In this document: in pieces, positions 34,171 to 42,915 of the stretch
Position numbering within the stretch: position 1 is the stretch's first letter
Layout of the letters: each line of letters begins with the position of its first letter
Origin: CBDFNC01 sp965249895
GTDB taxonomy: Bacteria; Pseudomonadota; Gammaproteobacteria; Enterobacterales; CBDFNC01
Length of the DNA stretch: 64,000 nt
Direction of reading: 5' to 3'
Assembly: GCA_965249895.1 (NCBI GenBank)
Contig: CBDFNC010000004.1
Location: 558,001 to 622,000, forward strand
Program-made: the position numbers and the translations under genes
The notes under the pieces: model-generated
What the model was told of the DNA's origin: nothing
Databases searched by the model: none
Seen by the model: only the letters and a program-made list of their open reading frames with translations

Positions 34171-34983
34171 ATGCGACAAGTATTTTTTATCTCCGACGGA
34201 ACAGCCATTACCTCAGAAACCTTGGGCCAGGCAGTGCTCAGTCAATTTGACTTTGAATTCGAGCAAATCACCATACCTTTTGTTGAAACCCTAGAGAGAG
34301 CCATTGAAGTTAAAGCAGAAATCGACAAGTATTATGTCGATAAAGAGAGTCGGCCACTGATTTTCCACTCCATCGTTTCAGCCGAACTCAGATCCACCAT
34401 TGAATCCTGTAAAGGACGCTGCTTCGACCTGTTATCGACTTTCGTTACACCGCTGGAATCGGAACTAAATCATAAAGCTAAAATGGGCGCCCAGCGCAGC
34501 CATGGCCTGGAAGACTCAGCTTATTCCCGGAGAATAGAAGCAGTAAATTTTGCTCTGGCCAGTGATGACGGCGTCGCATGCCACCATTACGGAGATGCCG
34601 ATATTATTCTTGTGGGCGTGTCCCGCTCAGGCAAGACCCCAACCTGCCTTTACCTGGCCATGCAGTTTGGCATCAAAGCGGCTAACTACCCATTTATAGA
34701 CCAGGATATGGAGGAACTGAAACTCCCCAAGGCGCTGAAAGACAACAAGAGTAAGCTCTTTGGTCTGACTATTTCCCCGAGCCGACTTCACGACATTCGC
34801 AGTGAACGTAAAGCCGGTAGTCGTTACGCTTCATTAAGTCAGTGTAAAATGGAAATAGGCATGGTTGAACGCCTGTTTAAAAAGGAAAAAATCGGCTATC
34901 TCAATACAACCAAACATTCCATCGAAGAGATTTCTGCTAAAATACTGCAAGAAAAATCCATGGCCAGACACCCCTCCTCTTAA
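34171..34983 (+). CDS. ppsR: PEP synthase regulatory protein (PSRP, DUF299)
   Basis: This 270-residue bifunctional enzyme phosphorylates and dephosphorylates a Thr of phosphorylated PEP synthase. The hallmarks are VFFISDGTAITSETLG at the N-terminus, SHGLEDSAYSRRIEAVNFAL in the middle, and the P-loop GVSRSGKTPTCLYLAMQFG followed by KAANYPFIDQDM. It is divergent from ppsA, the usual arrangement. The ATG at 34171 is preferred over GTG at 34165. The downstream region holds a tandem repeat array. Confidence 0.94.
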   Translation: MRQVFFISDGTAITSETLGQAVLSQFDFEFEQITIPFVETLERAIEVKAEIDKYYVDKESRPLIFHSIVSAELRSTIESCKGRCFDLLSTFVTPLESELNHKAKMGAQRSHGLEDSAYSRRIEAVNFALASDDGVACHHYGDADIILVGVSRSGKTPTCLYLAMQFGIKAANYPFIDQDMEELKLPKALKDNKSKLFGLTISPSRLHDIRSERKAGSRYASLSQCKMEIGMVERLFKKEKIGYLNTTKHSIEEISAKILQEKSMARHPSS

Positions 34984-35084
34984 TAATTTTGAGGGCAAAA
35001 ATCGAAGGTAGTTCGGATACCCAAAAGGGCTAGTAGTGAACTTGAACACGTTATACGAATGCCTGCGTGAGAATAACTGTAGAT

Positions 35085-35446
35085 TGTGTCTCATGTAGGG
35101 TTGACACTAAATAAGCAACCATGGCGAACGTGGTTGCTTATCGTGAGAAAAACAGTAACTTGTGTTTCAACCAGGGTTGACACTAAATAAGCAACCATGG
35201 CGAACGTGGTTGCTTATCGTGAGAAAAACAGTAGCTTGTGTTTCAACCAGGGTTGACACTAAATAAACAACCATGGCGAACGTGGTTGCTTATCGTGAGA
35301 AAAACAGTAGCTTGTGTTTCAATCAGGGTTGACACTAAATAAGCAACCATGGCGAACGTGGTTGCTTATCGTGAGAAAAACAGTAGCTTGTGTTTCAACC
35401 AGGGTTGACACTAAATAAGCAACCATGGCGAACGTGGTTGCTTATT
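35085..35446 (+). repeat. Tandem array of a 76-bp unit with hairpin and 19-codon micro-ORF
   Basis: Units begin at 35085, 35161, 35237, 35313 and 35389 (the last partial); a degenerate half unit precedes at 35064. Each contains the hairpin ATAAGCAACCA/TGGTTGCTTAT with a 9-nt loop and a TTGACA box. Each also contains an ATG frame of 19 codons (MANVVAYREKNSSLCFNQG-stop) at 35121-35180, 35197-35256, 35273-35332 and 35349-35408. The fifth ends early (MANVVAY-stop). Units differ at only a few sites: unit 1 has N for S, one AAC/AAT change is silent and one stem base varies. There are no spacers, so it is not CRISPR. Confidence 0.9.
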
Positions 35447-35464
35447 AAGTGTGAGGTAACCTTA

Positions 35465-35611
35465 TTAAACTGGCTCACCAACTTCTGCTACTTCGATAAC
35501 TTCTTTTTCCAGCTTCGCTTCCTCAATCCACTGCTGGACAGCCGGATGCTTTTGCAACCTCATCATGTAGATGCCGGGTATTGCGCCGCGCTTGGAAAAC
35601 CCTACATCACT
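35465..35611 (-). pseudogene. Glutathione S-transferase C-terminal remnant
   Basis: The minus strand reads GAIPGIYMMRLQKHPAVQQW, then IEEAKLEKEVIEVAEVGEPV-stop, matching the last helices of GST-like proteins (Y-x-x-R-x-x-x-H/R-P-A-V-Q). Upstream the frame is closed by a stop, and the thioredoxin-like N-terminal domain is missing. About 45 of about 210 codons remain. The 76-bp array begins right after its stop, which may mark the recombination event that destroyed the gene. Confidence 0.65.
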
Positions 35612-35916
35612 TTACACAGCGAAGAGATTATTCACCCCCGCCGCTATGGCTTGGGCTAAGACACCTGAGCAGGTCGTTGAGATACTAAAGTATGTGACTA
35701 GCGCGAAATAAGCGAAAACCGGCCTTGTCAAATTAATACAGCCGCCGCAAGCCAGCTCAATCGGAAGAATTGAGCTGGACTTAGCCTAAAGCTGCATTCT
35801 TACTACTTCATCCCTCCATTAATGACTGCTCGCATTATCCTGTTTTATATGAGATAAGAGAAGGATTGGTCGCCATATTGACACCTATATCATTAATCTC
35901 AACATTGGAGTTATAA
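35612..35916. other. Intergenic stretch before the MarC-family gene
   Basis: About 300 bp with no supported gene. The GGAG immediately before 35917 is the ribosome binding site of the next gene. Confidence 0.4.
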
Positions 35917-36561
35917 ATGGATAATTCAGTCGTTCACTTCACCACTGTATTAATGGCATTTCTTGCGATTATGAACCCAGTTGCCAATGCTCCCCTTTTT
36001 ATCAGCCTGACGGAAGGATTAGATTCACGAACCCGTTCACAAGTTGCACTTCGGGCGGTACTGTTGGCATTCCTCATCATTGCTTTGTTTGCAATTGGCG
36101 GCAGAACAATATTTTCGCTGTTCGGCATTACCCTACCGGCGTTTCGAATCGCCGGAGGAATTCTGATTGGTTTGGTGGGTTATCATATGTTGCAAGGTGA
36201 GCATTCAAGTGTTCACAAACCAACGGATGAAGACAATCGAAACAGTAAAGATGCCGCGCTCGGAATCGCCATTACTCCTCTGGCCATCCCTATTCTGGCA
36301 GGTCCTGGCACCATCGCCACCGCCATGAGCTTCGCGGCTGAGTCTACCTTTGTAGAAGTCACCCGAGTGCTTATCGCATTTGGCTCTGTTTGTATTGTTA
36401 CCTGGCTGGCGTTTATTAGTGGCCAATCCATTACAAAATTTCTTGGCCAAAATGCATTGAAGGTAGTTACCCGGCTGATGGGGCTTATTCTTGCTGTGAT
36501 CGGAGTGCAAATGTTGATCGCAGGCATTCGTGGGGCAGTCGCGATGACACCGGCAGGCTGA
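35917..36561 (+). CDS. MarC-family integral membrane protein
   Basis: This 214-residue protein with six predicted helices belongs to the MarC/UPF0056 family. Its signatures are FLAIMNPVANAPLFISLTEG at the N-terminus and the internal repeat ITPLAIPILAGPGTIATAMS. Members are listed as putative transporters, with no firmly established substrate; the name MarC reflects proximity to mar genes, not drug export. A GGAG site precedes the ATG. It is monocistronic. Confidence 0.9.
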   Translation: MDNSVVHFTTVLMAFLAIMNPVANAPLFISLTEGLDSRTRSQVALRAVLLAFLIIALFAIGGRTIFSLFGITLPAFRIAGGILIGLVGYHMLQGEHSSVHKPTDEDNRNSKDAALGIAITPLAIPILAGPGTIATAMSFAAESTFVEVTRVLIAFGSVCIVTWLAFISGQSITKFLGQNALKVVTRLMGLILAVIGVQMLIAGIRGAVAMTPAG

Positions 36562-36810
36562 CAATAAAGTTTGATAGTCTTATATCCACTCACCCCATAT
36601 CGACCAGGCAGGAAGTCTGGCCGATTGAATAGCGAGATTGGGAGCGCGGGATAAACCCTAATGTCTGGTGGTGACTGACAATTTAGTTTGACAAATATTG
36701 CTCGCGCGTCACCCATTGAATGCAAACCCCAAGGCCTTTTAATAACGATCCGATTAATGACTTGAAGATATTTTCTACCGTCATTCGGAACCAAACAATT
36801 ATAAAGGATT

Positions 36811-36973
36811 TTGGGTAACAATTGCCGCGTTGGCTGTAGGAGCGGATGCTTCTTTATAGGCAAAAAGGGCGAAGCCTGTGCCGGCAAGGTTCGCCGAACG
36901 TGCATCCATACGCTTTACATCTCATCCCTGAGATGGGTTCGGCTCCTACAAACCCGATAGATCTGTTACCCAA
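36811..36973 (+). repeat. Family C dispersed repeat, copy 3
   Basis: This 163-bp element is bounded by the inverted repeat TTGGGTAACA (36811-36820) and TGTTACCCAA (36964-36973). The inner arms TGTAGGAGC and GCTCCTACA are also complementary. Nearly identical sequence lies at 25388-25568, but that copy has lost the left terminal match (TGTCTAACG). It has no coding capacity. Confidence 0.82.
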
Positions 36974-38141
36974 GTTTGACCAATCCCATCAAAGTGAATC
37001 GACCAGCCTTTTCTAGGCGGAAATTTGCTTTACAAATTTCCCGTCTGCCACGGGGCTATTTTTTTATTGACGAGGAGTAACCTATCAGTGAAAGCATTCT
37101 GATTGAACGCATTAGAAAAAAGGCTCTTCTGCGCTTTAGTACAAAGATTTATCGGTAACGATTTCTTATCCACATGATTTTTAATGTATATTTCACCGTT
37201 TTAGACTCGCTGTATTTTGACCTGTTTACATTCCCACCTTTTTAGCTTCAATGGACAGTCGGTACAGTCCTTTGAGTTCGAAAACACTGAACAAAAGCTG
37301 ATAGTTAAATGCCGTTGAGACAGGTGTTTAAATGCATTGATCCTGAAACCGGCACCGCCGCTACCATCAATCGGTATATTCGGCGTAAGGTTCATGATTT
37401 ACCTGTCTCGGGCGCCCTTGTGCCATTGATATTGAACTGGCTCAGGTTCGCAGGTGAGACTCCAGGCGCATCATCGAACACTGTGATTTTGTCGTTAAAG
37501 GGAGCCGCTATACCCGTCGGTTTTGCCAGATGATTAGTGGGTTGTATCGGCATATGTCAATTCAGACAGTTTCCAGACACTTAAACATTCGCTGGGAAAC
37601 CGTTAAAAATATCGATAAGCAGATGCTGACTCAATCCTTGCCTTCACTTAACCCTGCCACACTCAAAGACCTGACATTGATTGGTGTTGATGAAGTCGCC
37701 AGGGCAAAAGGCCACGATTACATGACGGTCGTGTATGACATGGTGAGTGGCCAATTATTTTGGGGTGAACACGGACGTACCGCAGACGTGTTAATGACAT
37801 TCTTAAACCAGCTGCCATCGCGACAGCCAATGGTATCAAGGCTGTCACGATGGACATGGGAAAGCGTATCAAAAAGCAGTAAGGACATCGTTGCCCAATG
37901 CAGGCATTGTTAGAGGCAAACAAAAGCTTGTGTACGCTTTACATGATGAAAGATCAGTTACAAACCCTCTGGTCAGCCCCTACGTTTGAATCGATGGATA
38001 ACCAGCTTGAGACTTGGTGCCAGCTTGCCGACAGTACCAATTTATTCGCATTACGGGATTTTGCCAAGTCATTAAGAGCGCATCGAGTGGGCATCTGTAA
38101 TTACGCAAAGTACAGGCTAACTAGCGCAAGAAGTTAAAGAT

Positions 38142-38215
38142 CCACCTTCTTAGAAGGTGGCTTTGCCTTTAACCCCCTAGAAGGGGGCGTAAGCTTGCCC
38201 TCTTAGAAGGCAAGC
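38142..38215. repeat. Three subterminal hairpins of the IS200 element
   Basis: CCACCTTCTTAGAAGGTGG (38142-38160), CCCCCTAGAAGGGGG (38173-38187) and a GCTTGCC...GGCAAGC hairpin (38193-38215) share a CTTAGAAG- or CTAGAAG-type core. IS200/IS605 ends carry imperfect hairpins recognised by TnpA; three consecutive ones are unusual and may also terminate transcription after tnpA. Confidence 0.75.
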
Positions 38216-38237
38216 TGATTATCCCCAATTTAGACGG

Positions 38238-38666
38238 CTAAAATTCTAATTGTTCTTGGCGCTTTTCAAGCTTTTCTTGGTACTTCACATATTTTCTTAT
38301 CATTTCCACATCCACACCGACAGTGTCTACAAAATAGCCTTTTGCCCAAAAATGGTTACCCCAATATGGCTTCTTGCGCAGATGGGGAAACTGCTTAAAT
38401 ATCCTAATTGCTGTTCGGCCTTTTACAGCTCCTAAAAGTTCGGATATTGACTTTTTCGGTGGCACCTTTATTAATAAATGGACATGGTCTGGCTGCACAT
38501 TTAACTCTACTATTTGGCAATCGAGCCTGCCACAATATATCTGGATACAATTATATACTTCTTGCGCTACCGGTCCGGTTAGTATCCTATAGCGGTACTT
38601 CGGTACCCAGACAATATGGTATTGGCAATGCCACAAAACGTGCGATAATTTCTCAAATCTACTCAT
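38238..38666 (-). CDS. tnpA: IS200-family transposase TnpA
   Basis: This 142-residue Y1 HUH transposase cuts and joins single-stranded DNA. The family core CQYHIVWVPKYRYRIL leads into VQPDHVHLLIKVPPKKS with the HUH pair (HVH), and the nucleophilic Tyr lies in the helix EMIRKYVKYQ. I chose the start at 38666 (MSRFEKLSHV) because an upstream in-frame Met at 38735 gives a 23-residue extension absent from the family. It is full length and probably active. Confidence 0.92.
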   Translation of the reverse strand: MSRFEKLSHVLWHCQYHIVWVPKYRYRILTGPVAQEVYNCIQIYCGRLDCQIVELNVQPDHVHLLIKVPPKKSISELLGAVKGRTAIRIFKQFPHLRKKPYWGNHFWAKGYFVDTVGVDVEMIRKYVKYQEKLEKRQEQLEF

Positions 38667-38961
38667 GCTACTGTTCCTTTCTCTGTTGTGGGGACAACCG
38701 AGATTGGTCATAGCATGAGTGGATGCTCCAGGCATAGCCTGTCACTGATTACCACGCCCACAGGACGTGGATTCTAGTTTTCATTGAAGCAGGTAACGTC
38801 GCGATTGGAGTGCTCCTTAAGCGAGCACAAGGCATCAGAGACACCGACTACGTTAAGTTAAAAATACGACAAACATCGGTGAAAGAGAGATATTCGATAT
38901 TCTACCCGGATGTCAAACTCACCTAACCGGAGAAGAGCCATTTTAGGTATGGCAAAGTCGC

Positions 38962-39236
38962 TTAATGAAATCTTGGTAAACCACCGCCTCTGGCGGTGTG
39001 ACTCGACTAGGCTCTGCCGTTCAGGCGTATAAGTTTGACTAAGTACAATAGGTTAAGGCCGCTGGATTCCCTCGTGCGAGGGAATGACGTTTTATCTCGG
39101 TGTAACGCGACCACCGTCATTACCAGCTCGACTGGTAATCCAGCGGCTTATAAGCGGGAGGGTCCGTTTTATTTATTGTTTTTTAGCCTCTTCCAGAGGC
39201 TTTCATCATACCCCCGGCTTTGCCGGTGGTTGTTGA
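38962..39236 (-). repeat. Family A multi-hairpin dispersed repeat, copy 2 (inverted)
   Basis: This reverse-oriented copy of the 821-1125 element has intact palindromes (CACCGCC-TCT-GGCGGTG, TTCCCTCG-TGC-GAGGGAA, TACCAG-CTCGA-CTGGTA, GCCTCT-TCC-AGAGGC, CCGGC-TTT-GCCGG). Its right side is bounded by the end of the phospholipase gene region, its left by the ISL3 end. Confidence 0.82.
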
Positions 39237-39325
39237 TTGTGTACCTAGAGCTGATGGCACTGATCATTACGATGCGGAGACTGTTAAGTTGACAGTACCT
39301 TAGCGAGTTAGCTGTAAAGCTTACT

Positions 39326-40858
39326 TCACAAGTATTTCTCTATCGGCAATAACTGTAAAAAACGTGATTTGATTCGTTCCCATCGACCAGTCTCTGGCTC
39401 GCTTTCCCAGCTTTTTGTACCTGAATACCAACGGAGTTTGCCTTCACGTAAATTCAGACGCCAACTATTATCTTCGTTCATCGCCTGATCCATATCATCA
39501 GCAAGACTTTCAGCAACACTTTGATTTTCAATCACTAGAAGAGACTCAGTATTGAGGTAGGTTGAACGTAAGTTGAAGTTAAAAGAGCCGATGACAGCTA
39601 CACGCCTATCAAAAACAACAGACTTTGTATGAAGACCATAGGCAGTTGTCGGTGCGCATTTGGACAAGTCTCTAGTAGACTCTTCACACAGATTCGTATC
39701 TGGTTTCAACTCAAACAAATGTATGCCGTGGTCAAGCATGTCCCGACGTCGACCAGCGTAGCCAGAATGATTAGTGATTAGGTCATTAGAGACCATTGAA
39801 TTGGTCAATGCTTTTATCTGAATTCCATTGCTGGTCAATATCTGCAACTCTTCTAGTTGACGATCATCAAATATTAGATAGGCGGATTCCAATAAGATTT
39901 CTTGGTCAGATTGGCGAGCCAATTCGGCCAATAATCTGGCAGTAGCCTTCGGCTCGTTGGTGTTATCTTCATCGACAGGTACTGGTCGGTCAGAAACAAA
40001 ACGTGCTCGAACCCAGATCATCTCATCCATCAAATCCTTTAAGAAACGATTTGCTATCTTATTTCCTTCTGGCAAGGCGGGATAATTCTTGTAACGGGGA
40101 GCGGCCACCTCATCTAACACCGGCAGATCTGATGAGGCTTTACCTCCCAGTAAGTTGACAGGGTAAGACCAGCGACTGTCCCAGTATTCTCCAAAGCTAG
40201 CTTGGATATCGGCTACCACCGAGCCCATTACCAGTACATCGCGGTCACGAAAATTTATTTCATCAGAAAGATCAAAATATTCATCGCCGATATTACGCCC
40301 CCCGACAATGGACAGAACACCGTCGACGGTAAATGACTTATTGTGCATACGGCGGTTTAGACGGGAAAAATCACTCAATACATGTAGCCACTTTACTAAC
40401 CCACGACGACTGGGGATAGGGTTGAATATGCGGATCTCTATTTGAGGATGAGAATCAATAGCTGCTAGCAGATCCTCTCGTTCGTTAAGATTGATATCAT
40501 CAAGAATTACACGGACTTGAACACCACGATCTGCAGCCGCTATCAAGCGGTTTGCTAGGTAGTGCCCCGAAGCATCTGAATTCCATATGTAATACTGGAT
40601 ATCGATGCTGTGTTCAGCTGTTTCGATTAATGCCAACCGCTGAGCCAATGCGTCCCAGCCAGTATCTTGCAACAGAACCGCATTCGTTCCTTGTTTAGGC
40701 CGTTCAAGCCGATAAGTGTCACTCAATTCGGACAATGTACTAGTTAACTGGGTGACTAGTGGCTCAATCGGATGCTCAATCTCCTCGGGGAGTGATGCAC
40801 ACCCTGTGAGAATGGCGACTAAAAGCATAGTTACACTAATGCGTTGAGGCACAGGCAT
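39326..40858 (-). CDS. Phospholipase D-family lipoprotein
   Basis: This 510-residue protein has two HKD motifs: H172-x-K174...D179 (MHNKSFTVDG) and H410-x-K412...D417 (LHTKSVVFDR), each followed by the conserved G/S-x-N (VGGRNIGDEYFD; IGSFNFNLRS). An N-terminal lipobox (LLVAILTGC, Cys20) predicts a lipid-anchored envelope protein. It resembles cardiolipin-synthase-like PLD proteins (ClsC/YmdC type), so it could form cardiolipin or hydrolyse phospholipid; the reaction is unproven. An IS66 insertion 60 bp upstream may have separated it from its promoter. Confidence 0.88.
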   Translation of the reverse strand: MPVPQRISVTMLLVAILTGCASLPEEIEHPIEPLVTQLTSTLSELSDTYRLERPKQGTNAVLLQDTGWDALAQRLALIETAEHSIDIQYYIWNSDASGHYLANRLIAAADRGVQVRVILDDINLNEREDLLAAIDSHPQIEIRIFNPIPSRRGLVKWLHVLSDFSRLNRRMHNKSFTVDGVLSIVGGRNIGDEYFDLSDEINFRDRDVLVMGSVVADIQASFGEYWDSRWSYPVNLLGGKASSDLPVLDEVAAPRYKNYPALPEGNKIANRFLKDLMDEMIWVRARFVSDRPVPVDEDNTNEPKATARLLAELARQSDQEILLESAYLIFDDRQLEELQILTSNGIQIKALTNSMVSNDLITNHSGYAGRRRDMLDHGIHLFELKPDTNLCEESTRDLSKCAPTTAYGLHTKSVVFDRRVAVIGSFNFNLRSTYLNTESLLVIENQSVAESLADDMDQAMNEDNSWRLNLREGKLRWYSGTKSWESEPETGRWERIKSRFLQLLPIEKYL

Positions 40859-40948
40859 TTATTACACTTCCTTTTTAACGTTGAATAACCAATTCTGGTT
40901 CTATCTGCTAATTATTTCGTAAGCGCTCAATGAAGGACGTACTTGCCT

Positions 40949-42514
40949 TTATTCCTGAGACTCAACTTTTGATTTTTTAAGATTCCAAGGTAACAAGGCT
41001 TCAAGCTTCTCTACCGTATCTGCATACGGTAAAGCGGTGAGCACTTTTAGCAGGTAATCGTAAGGCTCCAACCCATTGATTTTAGCCGTTTCGATTAAGC
41101 TATAATGAACCGCACTCGCATGCGCTCCTGCTGGCGTATCGCTAAATAGCCAGGCCTTCCTACCAATCACAAACGGACGAATTGCGTTCTCAGCCAGGAT
41201 ATTGCTGATGTAAAGTTCACCGTTTGTACAATACACGGTGAGCTTGTCCCACTGATTACTCAGGTAGGTCATTGCTATCCCGGTTAAACTGTCTTTCACT
41301 ACCTTGCACTGATTTTTTCCCAGGTAGCTTTTCAGCTTATTCAGTACTGGCACACTTTGTTTTTGCCGTTGCTGATATTTTTCATCCACGCTAAGGGTCT
41401 TGATGGTACGCTCGATACCATACAGCTTATTGATGTCGCTCAGCGCCATATCCGCTTTTGACGGCTTATTGTTCTTTTTCCCTTTGGGTTGTGCGTCTTG
41501 CGCTTCTTTAAATTTTCGACGAGCGTGGTCCCAGCAACCTAACTGGGTGATGCCGTATTCTTTGCAAGCAGCGCTGTATCCCGCATAACCATCGGTTTGC
41601 AGATAGCCTTCAAATCCATCCAACAGGCGTAGGGGCACCTCCTTTCCACGGGATTTATCATATTCAAACAGCACGCTTTTTTCATCGGGTGGCCCACCAA
41701 GGGTCACCCACATCTGTTTATCTGATGTCGCGACGCTATCTGGCTCTTTTAATACCTTAATCCGGGTTTCATCCGCCTGTATTAAGGCACCGGAATGCTG
41801 GTGCTCTCGAAGGAGATTAATCAGTGGTTGGAGCTGCCCGGCCAGGGCAATAACCCAGTTAGCCAGCGTGGCTCTGGATATTTCACCGCCGTAGCGAGAG
41901 ATTATCTTTTCAAGACGATATAGTGGTAAACCGTCGGCATATTTGGAGATAATAACGTAACTCATCAAGCTGATACTGCCCATCGCTCTGGCGACCGGGT
42001 GTTTCGGCATCACAGCGGCTTTAACCACTCGCTGCTCTTGCTCGATAAACACCGCTTTTTCCTGCATGTACTCCAGAATGCGCACTTTAGCCGGAATAAT
42101 ATCCAGCTCTTCTTTAACTTTGGAAAAGAAGGTATCGATGGCGCCTGCTTTTTCTTCGTCCGTCAGGTAGCTAAAAACTTGTACACGCGGCAATTTATCT
42201 GAGAAGGGTTTGCGTCCTGGTTTTTTCTTGGCGGGTGTCGATTGAGTTTCATCAACACAAGGCAGCTCAACGTCGACTTCAGCCTCGTTAAACAGATTAC
42301 CTTGACTACTTTGCTCACTGGTGGGGCCAAAGCGTTTAACCTTGGATAACCGCAAGGCTTCTTCCAAAATGGCGATGCGCTTTTTCTGCTCTGAAATGAC
42401 GTCTGATTTATGCTCAATGACCTGCTCTTTTTCAGCCAGCAACGCAGCTTGCTCCGCCAGTAAAATGGCAGCGTCAGCGGGTTGATTTAGGTCGAAAATA
42501 ACAGGCGATTTCAT
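40949..42514 (-). CDS. tnpC: IS66-family transposase TnpC
   Basis: This 521-residue transposase has a coiled-coil, Glu/Lys-rich N-terminal leucine-zipper-like region (QAALLAEKEQVIEHKSDVIS). A Cys-poor linker domain (KKPGRKPFSDKLPRVQVFSY) follows. The IS66 DDE core has LIQADETRIKV (Asp), YLQTDGYAGYSAACKEYGI (Asp) and NILAENAIRPFVIGRKAWLF (Glu). The length is normal and the frame uninterrupted. It is the last gene of the IS66 operon. Confidence 0.95.
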   Translation of the reverse strand: MKSPVIFDLNQPADAAILLAEQAALLAEKEQVIEHKSDVISEQKKRIAILEEALRLSKVKRFGPTSEQSSQGNLFNEAEVDVELPCVDETQSTPAKKKPGRKPFSDKLPRVQVFSYLTDEEKAGAIDTFFSKVKEELDIIPAKVRILEYMQEKAVFIEQEQRVVKAAVMPKHPVARAMGSISLMSYVIISKYADGLPLYRLEKIISRYGGEISRATLANWVIALAGQLQPLINLLREHQHSGALIQADETRIKVLKEPDSVATSDKQMWVTLGGPPDEKSVLFEYDKSRGKEVPLRLLDGFEGYLQTDGYAGYSAACKEYGITQLGCWDHARRKFKEAQDAQPKGKKNNKPSKADMALSDINKLYGIERTIKTLSVDEKYQQRQKQSVPVLNKLKSYLGKNQCKVVKDSLTGIAMTYLSNQWDKLTVYCTNGELYISNILAENAIRPFVIGRKAWLFSDTPAGAHASAVHYSLIETAKINGLEPYDYLLKVLTALPYADTVEKLEALLPWNLKKSKVESQE

Positions 42515-42549
42515 GGCTTAGATTATACCATCTAAGTCATTAATAAGCC

Positions 42550-42915
42550 TTAAAAAACTGACTCGTAATGCAGTTTCTTGTGACCTTTCATCGCAGTAAT
42601 ATCGAGTCCATCAAGCAGCCAGTTTAACTGTTGCCCGGAAAGAGTTGCTGTGTCATTTTCGCCCTTTGGCCACTTGAATTTTTCCTCCGCCAGCGCTTTG
42701 TAATACAGAACGAAGCCATTGTTTTCCCAGAACAGGCACTTAATTTTGTTGCGTCTCTTGTTGGTAAACGCATACAAACAACCTGAAAAAGGGTTATGCC
42801 CAAGCTCACACTCAATAATGGCAGACAAGCCTCGATGCGACTTACGAAAATCGATGGGTTGACGGTAAAGATAAACCTGAGTCAATGACAAGGCGGGTCG
42901 CATAACAGGTGTCAT
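42550..42915 (-). CDS. tnpB: IS66 accessory protein TnpB
   Basis: This 121-residue IS66 Orf2-family protein has the signatures VYLYRQPIDFRKSHRGLSAI, NPFSGCLYAFTNKRRNKIK and CLFWENNGFVLYYKALAEEKF. It is required for IS66 transposition, with an unknown biochemical role. It overlaps tnpA by 4 bp (translational coupling). Confidence 0.95.
   Translation of the reverse strand: MTPVMRPALSLTQVYLYRQPIDFRKSHRGLSAIIECELGHNPFSGCLYAFTNKRRNKIKCLFWENNGFVLYYKALAEEKFKWPKGENDTATLSGQQLNWLLDGLDITAMKGHKKLHYESVF

Larger units (their letters stand above)
38132..38782 (-). mobile_element. IS200-type element inserted in ISL3
   Basis: The interrupted ISL3 codons (LTSAR / IEAGN) can be rejoined exactly by removing about 38132-38782 (one A is ambiguous), which defines the insert at about 651 bp with no target duplication, as expected for single-strand transposition by IS200/IS605 TnpA. 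The only gene is tnpA. Confidence 0.85.
37309..38926 (+). pseudogene. ISL3-family transposase (frameshifted, internally deleted, interrupted)
   Basis: Recognisable pieces in order are ISGLYRHMSIQTVSRHLNIR (HTH), LTLIGVDEVARAKGHDYMTV (first catalytic Asp), then in another frame NGIKAVTMDMGKAYQKAVRT (second Asp). Next come QALLEANKSLCTLYMMKDQL, CNYAKYRLTSAR and, after the IS200, EAGNVAIGVLLKRAQGIRDT. A deletion across the short repeat GCAGGCATTGTT joins NAGIV to QALLEAN, removing on the order of 70-150 codons. Frameshifts lie near 37530 and 37815. It cannot make an active enzyme. Confidence 0.85.
37122..38939 (+). mobile_element. ISL3-family element, decayed, interrupted by IS200
   Basis: The terminal inverted repeats GGCTCTTCTGCGCTTTAG (37122-37139) and, on the other strand, GGCTCTTCTCCGGTTAG (38923-38939) mark the ends. 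The transposase frame is broken several times and an IS200 element sits inside it. The 8-bp flanks (AGAAAAAA and ATTTTAGG) do not match. The element abuts a family A repeat on its right. Confidence 0.8.

Noticed and set aside
35085..35446. CRISPR array
   Set aside because: Units are contiguous 76-bp repeats with no spacers and no cas genes nearby.
35390..35659. 89-codon plus-strand ORF after the 76-bp array
   Set aside because: The opposite strand carries the GST remnant; the plus-strand frame is its shadow extended into the repeat.
36213..36905. 230-codon minus-strand ORF across the MarC gene and a family C repeat
   Set aside because: Opposite a clear membrane-protein gene and extending into non-coding repeat; composition is not protein-like.
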